Shown in pieces: positions 21,673 through 27,168 of a stretch of 27,168 nucleotides of DNA. This stretch comes from an uncultured Fretibacterium sp. GTDB lineage: Bacteria > Synergistota > Synergistia > Synergistales > Aminobacteriaceae. Each line of letters starts with the position of its first letter. The first letter of the stretch is position 1. The stretch spans positions 1-27,168 of the forward strand of contig CALCEM010000078.1 of the NCBI GenBank assembly GCA_937900285.1, in the 5' to 3' direction. Position numbers and translations under genes: made by a program. The notes beneath the pieces are model-generated. The model did not search any database. It had not been told where the DNA came from and was given only the letters and a program-made list of their open reading frames with translations.

Positions 21673-22776
21673 ATGAACAAAAAAAATATTACTTGTATAA
21701 TCGGAACAAGACCAGAAGCTATAAAGATGGCTCCCGTTATTTTAGCGTTGAAGAATGAAAACGAATTTAATATAAAAACTCTTTCAACTGGTCAACATAC
21801 TGAAATGACGGCTCAAGCGTTAAAAGATTTTGAAATAATTCCGGATATAGATTTAAAAATTATGAAGGAGCGCCAGTCGCTGGATTATATTACGTCCGAA
21901 GTTTTGAAGGGTGTAGGGAAATTTTTGGATGAAAATAATCAGGATTTAATTTTAGTTCATGGCGATACATCGACAACTTTTGCGGCAGCCCTCGCGAGTT
22001 TTTATCGTAAAATCCCCGTCGGCCATGTCGAAGCAGGTTTAAGAAGCCATAATAAATATTTACCGTTTCCGGAAGAAATTAACAGAATTTTAACGGACGA
22101 TATAGCAGCGTTATTTTTTGCTCCAACTGAAGGCACTGCACAAAATTTATTAAACGAAGGCAAAAACCCGGAAAAAATTTTTATAACTGGTAATACTGTA
22201 ATTGACGCGCTGTTTAAAATTCTTGATAAAAATATTAAGAGCAGTTTAAATTTAAAATCTCCGTTAATTTTATTGACAGCACACCGCCGTGAATCATGGG
22301 GAGAAGCGTTAAAAAATATTTGCGCTGCAGTCGAAGACATTATAAAAGCTCGTTCGGACGTAAATTTTTTAATTCCGTTACATAAAAATCCAATTGTAAG
22401 AAATATTATTCAGGAAAGTTTGAAAATTTATCAGGATAATATTATTTTTACAGAGCCTTTAAATTATATTGATTTTGTTCACGCGATGAATTTTTGTAAT
22501 TTTATTTTATCGGACAGCGGAGGCATTCAGGAGGAAGCGAGCGCGCTAAATAAACCCGTTTTGATCATGCGTGAATTATCGGAAAGACCCGAAGCAATTT
22601 CGCAAGGCACCGGGATTTTAGTAGGAACTAACAGGGAAAAAATTCGTGATATTGCGTTGAAATTATTAAATGATCCTGATAATTTAATCAATATTACCCG
22701 TAAAAATATTAAGCCCTTTGGAAATGGTCAGGCAGCTCAAAAAATTACCGGGATAATTAAAAATTTCTGGAGGTAG
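21673..22776 (+). CDS. wecB: UDP-N-acetylglucosamine 2-epimerase (non-hydrolysing)
   Basis: A 367-residue GT-B-fold enzyme interconverting UDP-GlcNAc and UDP-ManNAc. Motifs are I-G-T-R-P-E-A-I-K-M-A-P (9-20), H-G-D-T-S-T-T, the G-H-V-E-A-G-L-R-S loop with catalytic-type His and Glu, L-T-A-H-R-R-E-S-W-G, and S-D-S-G-G-I-Q-E-E-A. The usual T-E-R-P-E triad reads S-E-R-P-E here. The frame opens at TTG 21661, but ATG at 21673 gives the canonical N-terminus. It follows the WecA/TagO-type gene by 25 bases. The pair implies ManNAc-containing wall or surface polysaccharide; the next steps are not in the window. Confidence 0.94.
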   Translation: MNKKNITCIIGTRPEAIKMAPVILALKNENEFNIKTLSTGQHTEMTAQALKDFEIIPDIDLKIMKERQSLDYITSEVLKGVGKFLDENNQDLILVHGDTSTTFAAALASFYRKIPVGHVEAGLRSHNKYLPFPEEINRILTDDIAALFFAPTEGTAQNLLNEGKNPEKIFITGNTVIDALFKILDKNIKSSLNLKSPLILLTAHRRESWGEALKNICAAVEDIIKARSDVNFLIPLHKNPIVRNIIQESLKIYQDNIIFTEPLNYIDFVHAMNFCNFILSDSGGIQEEASALNKPVLIMRELSERPEAISQGTGILVGTNREKIRDIALKLLNDPDNLINITRKNIKPFGNGQAAQKITGIIKNFWR

Positions 22777-22801
22777 TTTTACACTGAATAATTTAAGCAA
22801 C

Positions 22802-24049
22802 GTGATGAAAATTCAAGGAGGCATACCCCTAAAAGGTACGATCAAGGCTCAAGGCGCAAAAAATGCTGCTTTGCCCGTCATGGCCGTATGTTTATTATTA
22901 AAAAATGCTACGCTTACGTTAAATAATGTCCCTGATCTTTATGATATAAGCACGATGATCGAACTCGTTGAAGCTCTCGGAGTTAAAACCGAACGCACAA
23001 AGGACGTAATAAAATTTAACGTTCCAGATGAAATTAATTTTGAAGCTCCGGAAAGTATCGTGAGAAAAATGCGCGCTTCATCTTTAGCATTAGGGCCGGT
23101 GTTAGCACGCTGCAAAAAAGTAATACTGCCTTTGCCCGGAGGTTGTTCGATTGGAAGCCGTCCTATAGATTTGCATTTAAAAGGTTTAAAACAAATGGGC
23201 GCAGAAATTGAAATTAAAAACGGAGTAGTTTACGCAACCACAAAAGGAAAATTACGGGGAAGGCGTTTATATTTAGATTTTCCATCAGTTGGAGCCACTG
23301 AAAATTTAATGATGGCAGCAGCTTTTGCTCAAGGTGAAACCATAATTGAAAATATTGCGCGCGAACCTGAAATTGATAATTTAGCTGACACTTTAAGATG
23401 TATCGGTGTTCCCGTTGAACTTGAAGGCACTGGAGGCGTAAGAATACGGGGGATTGAATATTCTCATTCCGGAACAGAACGCGTTATCCCGGATAGGATC
23501 GAAGCTGCAACGTATATTTTAGCTGGAATAATGACGCGTGGACAAATTACGATTAATGATATTATTCCCGCACATATTGATGCGATGCTTGCAAAATTAG
23601 AAGAGGCCGGAGCAAGGTTCAAAATAAAAAAAAATTCGATCACAGTTTATCCCGTAAAAAGATTAAAACCAGTTTCAATTAAAACTCTTCCGTTTCCCGG
23701 ATTTCCTACCGACATGCAGCCCCAAATGGCAGCAGCTTTATCACTTGCAAACGGCACGAGCATGGTAGAAGAGAGTGTATTTCAATCGAGGTTTTTATAT
23801 GCTCAGGAATTAAACAGGATGGGAGCGGATATAAAAATTTCCCGTGATGTCGCAGTAATAAATGGCGTTGAAAAATTGCAGGGTGCTTCAGTGAGAGCGA
23901 CTGATTTACGAGCGGGAGCAGCTTTAATAATTGCCGGGCTTGCTGCTAAAGGTGAAACTATTATTGAAGATATGGTACACGTTTGGCGAGGCTACGAAGC
24001 TATAGACGAGAAATTAAAATCTTTGGGTGCAAAAGTTGAGCTTGCATGA
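22802..24049 (+). CDS. murA: UDP-N-acetylglucosamine 1-carboxyvinyltransferase
   Basis: A 415-residue enolpyruvyl transferase catalysing the first committed step of peptidoglycan synthesis, PEP plus UDP-GlcNAc. The substrate Lys-Asn pair is in G-A-K-N-A-A-L (20-21). The catalytic cysteine is present in P-L-P-G-G-C-S-I-G-S-R-P (Cys115), so the enzyme should be sensitive to fosfomycin (family knowledge). Start choice is open: GTG at 22802 or ATG at 22805 lack a ribosome site, while a CTG at 22784, in frame, has GGAGG 10 bases upstream. The C-terminus overlaps the next gene by 14 bases. Confidence 0.95.
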   Translation: MMKIQGGIPLKGTIKAQGAKNAALPVMAVCLLLKNATLTLNNVPDLYDISTMIELVEALGVKTERTKDVIKFNVPDEINFEAPESIVRKMRASSLALGPVLARCKKVILPLPGGCSIGSRPIDLHLKGLKQMGAEIEIKNGVVYATTKGKLRGRRLYLDFPSVGATENLMMAAAFAQGETIIENIAREPEIDNLADTLRCIGVPVELEGTGGVRIRGIEYSHSGTERVIPDRIEAATYILAGIMTRGQITINDIIPAHIDAMLAKLEEAGARFKIKKNSITVYPVKRLKPVSIKTLPFPGFPTDMQPQMAAALSLANGTSMVEESVFQSRFLYAQELNRMGADIKISRDVAVINGVEKLQGASVRATDLRAGAALIIAGLAAKGETIIEDMVHVWRGYEAIDEKLKSLGAKVELA

Positions 24050-24851
24050 AATAGAAATTTACGCATTTGTCGGGCCTGCTGGAACTGGAAAAAGTCACAG
24101 AGCTACCCACGTCGCAAGACAAAATAATATTGATTTGATAATTGATGATGGGTTATTGATTTCGCACGGGAGAATTTTGGCCGGGAAATCTGCAAAATCT
24201 GAAATTAATAGACTGCGTGCTATCCGTCGCGCAATTTTTGAATATCAAGATCACCGCGATGAAGTTGCAAGTTATTTAAGCGCTCACACTCCAAAAAAAT
24301 TAATGATCCTCGCAACATCTGACGGCATGATAAAAAAAATTGTTCAGCGTTTGGGCTTAAATGATCCAGTTAAGACTATAAATATTTATGAGATCGCCAC
24401 GCCCGAAGAAATTAACGCAGCTTTACACGAAAGACATGACAAAAATCAACACGTCGTCCCGGTTGCTAGAGCACAAATACAGCATAATTTTGCGGGAAAA
24501 CTCGTAAGCCAGATAAAAGGATTTTTTAAGGGGCGCGACAAAAATGACAGAAATACTATCGTTAAGCCGTTATTTAGTTTTAATGGACGCGTTACAATTT
24601 CGAGCGATGCAATTTTAGAGATGTGCAAAAAATTATTATTGAGCGAACACGTTAAAAATATTCGCGAGCTTGAGCTTGATACTTATGACGAAAAAATTAA
24701 CGTTAATGTTGAACTTGATTTAAAATTAATTGATCGTAGTGCTTTATCAATAGCGCGGAGTTTACAAAATAAAATACGTATGGGCTTGAGTTATTTTACA
24801 GGAATGGACGTAAAGAGCGTAAATATAAAAGTGAATGAGATATTTTTATGA
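24036..24851 (+). CDS. P-loop protein fused to an Asp23/Gls24-like domain
   Basis: A 271-residue protein of unknown function. The N-terminal part has a clear Walker A motif G-P-A-G-T-G-K-S (13-20), a possible Walker B strand D-L-I-I-D-D (33-38) and a strand L-M-I-L-A-T-S-D (89-96), consistent with a small P-loop NTPase. The C-terminal 85 residues (about 183-268) carry G-R-V-T-I-S-S-D-A-I, an alternating V-x-V-x-L-x-L strand and a helix leading to T-G-M-D-V-K-S-V-N-I-K-V, which matches the Asp23/Gls24 (alkaline shock, envelope stress) pattern. The start is TTG at 24036 with GGGTG 6 bases upstream; GTG 24027 and TTG 24042 are alternatives. It overlaps murA by 14 bases and the udg start by four (ATGA), so it is embedded in the envelope operon. 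The Asp23 assignment is pattern-based. Confidence 0.7.
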   Translation: MSLHEIEIYAFVGPAGTGKSHRATHVARQNNIDLIIDDGLLISHGRILAGKSAKSEINRLRAIRRAIFEYQDHRDEVASYLSAHTPKKLMILATSDGMIKKIVQRLGLNDPVKTINIYEIATPEEINAALHERHDKNQHVVPVARAQIQHNFAGKLVSQIKGFFKGRDKNDRNTIVKPLFSFNGRVTISSDAILEMCKKLLLSEHVKNIRELELDTYDEKINVNVELDLKLIDRSALSIARSLQNKIRMGLSYFTGMDVKSVNIKVNEIFL

Positions 24852-25447
24852 ACATAATTGTAAATGCTTTTGAAGAATTAAAAAATAATATTTCCAAATG
24901 TAATAATTGCGGATTATGCGAGACGAGAAATAATATTGTTTTCGGTGAAGGAAATATTTACTCGCCTTTAGTTATTATTGGAGAAGCTCCGGGCGAAGAG
25001 GAAGATTTAACGGGCCGGCCATTTGTTGGGAAAGCTGGAGAATTATTGACGAATATTTTAAAGGCAGCCGGATTCAATCGCGAAGAAATTTATATAACGA
25101 ATGTCGTAAAATGCAGACCTCCAGAAAATCGCGATCCCGATCAGTCGGAACAATTTGCGTGCAGGGATTATTTAGAATCGCAACTGTTATTAATTCGCCC
25201 AAAAATTATTATTACAATGGGAAATGTTGCAACCAAGTCAATATTATCAACTACGAAAGGCATAACGAGCATAAGGGGGCAATTATTTGATTGGCGCGGA
25301 ATAAAATTATTTCCGATGTTCCATCCGAGTTTTTTACTGCGCAATGAATCAAGAGCTAAAGGAAGCCCAAAAGATTTAACTTGGCAGGATATAAAATATA
25401 TAAAAAAATTATATGACGAGGTGAAAAATATTAAAAATGACGACTGA
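24848..25447 (+). CDS. udg: Uracil-DNA glycosylase, family 4 (iron-sulfur)
   Basis: A 199-residue base-excision repair enzyme removing uracil from DNA. It has the family 4 features: N-terminal C-N-N-C-G-L-C (Cys18, Cys21, Cys24) plus Cys89 and Cys105 to hold a 4Fe-4S cluster, the water-activating motif G-E-A-P-G-E (45-50), G-R-P-F-V-G-K-A-G (56-64) and the DNA-intercalating M-F-H-P-S-F-L-L-R. The ATG overlaps the preceding stop by four bases and its 3' end overlaps uppS by 11 bases, so it is co-translated with its neighbours. Family 4 enzymes are typical of thermophiles, clostridia, Synergistota and other anaerobes. Confidence 0.94.
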   Translation: MNIIVNAFEELKNNISKCNNCGLCETRNNIVFGEGNIYSPLVIIGEAPGEEEDLTGRPFVGKAGELLTNILKAAGFNREEIYITNVVKCRPPENRDPDQSEQFACRDYLESQLLLIRPKIIITMGNVATKSILSTTKGITSIRGQLFDWRGIKLFPMFHPSFLLRNESRAKGSPKDLTWQDIKYIKKLYDEVKNIKNDD

Positions 25448-26153
25448 AAACGAAAACGAAAATAATAAAAAAATTCCAAAACATTTGGCCATAATTTTAG
25501 ATGGTAATGGACGTTGGGCGAAAAAAAGACATTTACCCAGATTATTAGGACATCGTGCGGGATTGAGAAAACTTGAAAATATGGTTCGACTCGTTAAACG
25601 CGAAGGGATCAGATATTTTTCAGTTTATGCATTTTCCACTGAAAACTGGACGCGTCCAAAAATGGAAGTTGATGGGCTTATGAGTTTGTTCAGGTTTTAT
25701 ATTCGTCACAAAGTCGAGGAGATCAAAGCTGAAGGAGCGCGCATAAGATTTTGCGGACGTAAAAATAAAATTCCGGAAGATTTATTAGAGCAAATGAACT
25801 GGGCAGAAGAATATACGAAAGATCAAAATATTTTGGATTTTATTTTATGCATAAATTACGGCGGACGTGCTGAAATAATTGACGCTGTAAATAAAATAAT
25901 TGATTCCGGACAAAAAAATATTACTGAGGAAGATTTACGAAAAAATTTTTATTTACCTGATGTTCCCGACCCGGATTTAATTATCAGAACCAGCGGAGAA
26001 TTAAGATTAAGTAATTTTTGGTTATGGGAGTCAGCGTACAGTGAATATTATTTTACGGATACATATTGGCCAGATTTTGATGAAGCTGAATTAAAAAAAG
26101 CTCTTGAAGATTATGCCGGAAGGGACAGACGTTATGGCGGGCTTAAAAAGTGA
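25437..26153 (+). CDS. uppS: Isoprenyl transferase (undecaprenyl diphosphate synthase)
   Basis: A 238-residue cis-prenyltransferase making the C55 lipid carrier from farnesyl diphosphate and isopentenyl diphosphate. Motifs are A-I-I-L-D-G-N-G-R-W-A (catalytic Asp22), the G-H-R-A-G region, Y-A-F-S-T-E-N-W, I-N-Y-G-G-R, and the C-terminal R-T-S-G-E-L-R-L-S-N-F-W-L-W-E-S-A-Y-S-E with W-P-D-F. The length is usual. It starts inside the udg 3' end with GAGGTG about 11 bases upstream. Its product supplies the WecA/TagO-type transferase of the same run. The cdsA start lies inside its 3' end. Confidence 0.97.
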   Translation: MTTENENENNKKIPKHLAIILDGNGRWAKKRHLPRLLGHRAGLRKLENMVRLVKREGIRYFSVYAFSTENWTRPKMEVDGLMSLFRFYIRHKVEEIKAEGARIRFCGRKNKIPEDLLEQMNWAEEYTKDQNILDFILCINYGGRAEIIDAVNKIIDSGQKNITEEDLRKNFYLPDVPDPDLIIRTSGELRLSNFWLWESAYSEYYFTDTYWPDFDEAELKKALEDYAGRDRRYGGLKK

Positions 26154-26964
26154 TCGCGAATTATTTTTAAGGACAGTCAGCGGCGTTGTACTTGTCGGGA
26201 TAATAGTATCGGGTATAAATTTCGGCGGAATATTTTGGCAGTTGATTTCGTGCGTAATAGCTTTAGGTTCGATGTCGGAATATTACAAGCTCGTCTCAAA
26301 ATTTAAAGATTGCAGAATCTCGCCAGGAATAGGTTATATATTTGCGTTGATGGTTTTAATTTCGGCCATGAGGGGAGCGCGTCCTGATTTAATAGCGATG
26401 TTATTAACTGTTGGGACGTTCGTAATATTTTTAATTGAAATTTTCAGGAAGCAGCTAACAAAAGGAAATGAAAGCAATGCCATCGCAAATTCAGGGGCGA
26501 TTTTATCAGGAGTAATTTATATAGCAGTCCCTTGGGTCAGTATGATTTTATTGCGAGAGTATTCGTTTGGGCGGCAGGTTTTAATGACTTTATTTTGCTG
26601 TACATGGGGCTGTGATGTATTTGCATATGTCGGCGGAAGATTATACGGAAGATCAAAATTATGCGCTTACGTTAGTCCCGGAAAAACTTGGGTCGGATTT
26701 ATTTGGGGAATAATTGGGAGTTTGGTCGTGAATGCATTCATGTTGTATTTTTACAGATTGCCTGCATATCCTTTAATGTTGATTGGAATTATATGCGGAA
26801 CGGCTGGGCAGGCTGGAGATTTAGCGGAGTCATTAATAAAACGCGAAGCAGGAGAAAAGGATTCAGGCAGAATAATTCCCGGACACGGTGGAATTTTGGA
26901 CAGGTTCGACAGCATTTTAATAAACGGGACTTTAACATGTTTAATTCTTGAAATTTTATTATAA
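26134..26964 (+). CDS. cdsA: Phosphatidate cytidylyltransferase
   Basis: A 276-residue membrane protein forming CDP-diacylglycerol from phosphatidate and CTP, the branch point for phospholipids. Seven or eight hydrophobic segments precede the C-terminal signature, which reads S-x-I-K-R-E-A-G-E-K-D-S-G-R-I-I-P-G-H-G-G, followed by I-L-D-R-F-D-S. An earlier S-P-G-K-T-W-V-G differs slightly from the commoner S-P-K-K-T-x-E-G. A frame from TTG 26104 exists, but ATG at 26134 with GGAAGGG 9 bases upstream fits better. It overlaps uppS by 20 bases. In many bacteria dxr and rseP follow; here a terminator follows directly. Confidence 0.95.
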   Translation: MAGLKSDRELFLRTVSGVVLVGIIVSGINFGGIFWQLISCVIALGSMSEYYKLVSKFKDCRISPGIGYIFALMVLISAMRGARPDLIAMLLTVGTFVIFLIEIFRKQLTKGNESNAIANSGAILSGVIYIAVPWVSMILLREYSFGRQVLMTLFCCTWGCDVFAYVGGRLYGRSKLCAYVSPGKTWVGFIWGIIGSLVVNAFMLYFYRLPAYPLMLIGIICGTAGQAGDLAESLIKREAGEKDSGRIIPGHGGILDRFDSILINGTLTCLILEILL

Positions 26965-26986
26965 ACTTTTAAATTAAAATTAATTT

Positions 26987-27025
26987 GAGAGTTACAGAAT
27001 AAATAAATTTTGTGGCTCTCTTTTT
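26987..27025 (+). terminator. Strong terminator after cdsA
   Basis: GAGAGTTACAGAA (26987-26999) pairs with TTTTGTGGCTCTC (27008-27020), 13 base pairs including three G-U wobbles, with an 8-base loop and a TTTTT run. It closes the guaA-cdsA transcript. Confidence 0.88.
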
Positions 27026-27028
27026 GCG

Positions 27029-27037
27029 TGATATACT
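27029..27037 (+). promoter_or_regulatory. Extended -10 promoter for the right-edge ORF
   Basis: TG-A-TATACT begins four bases after the T run of the preceding terminator and 32 bases before the ATG at 27069. It is identical to the element at 11937-11945. Confidence 0.55.
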
Positions 27038-27068
27038 TACTAAAATATTGGCTGAAAGGAGTATTTAC

Positions 27069-27168
27069 ATGATCACCAGCAAAGCTGAAAATAATTCGTT
27101 AGAATCCATCAACGACACGACCCCAACGACACGACCCCAACGACACGACCCCAACGACACGACCCCAA
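27069..27168 (+). CDS. Repeat-containing ORF, 5' part only, cut by the window edge
   Basis: ATG at 27069 is preceded by a strong AAAGGAG ribosome site with 7-base spacing and by an extended -10 promoter. It is therefore well supported as a real gene start. Fifteen codons (M-I-T-S-K-A-E-N-N and so on) lead into a 14-bp perfect tandem repeat. The repeat is read successively in all three frames without a stop, giving a Thr/Pro/Asp/Arg-rich 14-residue period. Because the unit is 14 bp, each added or lost copy shifts the downstream frame. No signal peptide is visible in the part present. The product cannot be named. Confidence 0.6.
   Translation, partial: MITSKAENNSLESINDTTPTTRPQRHDPNDTTP
27113..27168 (+). 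repeat. 14-bp tandem repeat, four perfect copies, at the right edge
   Basis: Unit CGACACGACCCCAA occurs at 27113-27126, 27127-27140, 27141-27154 and 27155-27168, ending exactly with the window. The unit has 9 of 14 G or C, markedly unlike the AT-rich surroundings. It is stop-free in all three forward frames. Confidence 0.97.

Noticed and set aside
27113..27168. CRISPR array at the right edge
   Set aside because: The 14-bp units are contiguous with no spacers and are too short; this is a tandem repeat.

Overview
The window is AT-rich bacterial chromosomal DNA, densely packed with genes. Every intergenic gap is under 300 bases. I found no CRISPR array, insertion sequence, phage gene or rRNA. 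The gene content fits a low-GC anaerobe: family 4 uracil-DNA glycosylase, SepF plus DivIVA, an RpiB-Upp fusion, an Mgl galactose importer, and a TagO/WecA plus UDP-GlcNAc 2-epimerase pair. My best guess is a gut-type Synergistota lineage with a Firmicutes-like alternative. This is inference from gene neighbourhoods, not a search result.

Left part (1-4147, minus strand): a (GATGA)12 tandem repeat at the very edge, a SprA-related HEHAH protein, holA, a membrane-anchored DUF6273-like protein, tRNA-Cys(GCA) and galactokinase. A family 4 glycosyltransferase (4302-5468) is read divergently from galK. Next comes a minus-strand galactose uptake operon, mglB1-mglB2-mglA-mglC (10540-5556), with a terminator-like hairpin between the two binding-protein genes, and upstream of it a secreted CAP-domain protein. 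Together galK and mgl provide galactose import and phosphorylation; galT and galE are not in the window.

Middle part (11985-17861): a plus-strand nitronate monooxygenase-like gene, then a minus-strand cluster yggS-sepF-divIVA-recG-recX with a small coiled-coil membrane protein at its end. The cluster combines PLP homeostasis, Z-ring and pole placement, and recombination.

Right part (18059-26964, plus strand): one tightly packed run, guaA, rpiB-upp fusion, wecA/tagO-like, wecB, murA, a P-loop/Asp23-like fusion, family 4 udg, uppS and cdsA, closed by a strong terminator at 26987-27025. Its theme is nucleotide supply feeding envelope precursors: undecaprenyl phosphate, UDP-sugars, peptidoglycan and CDP-diacylglycerol.

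The most notable signals are at the two edges. Each edge has a putative gene start whose first codons run straight into a perfect short tandem repeat with a unit that is not a multiple of three (5 bp on the left, 14 bp on the right). Both repeats are stop-free in every frame on the coding strand. This is the architecture of slipped-strand, phase-variable genes, and it may also explain why the assembled sequence stops there. Other points of interest are the domain fusions, frequent TTG start codons, and repeated extended -10 (TGnTAnnnT) promoters.
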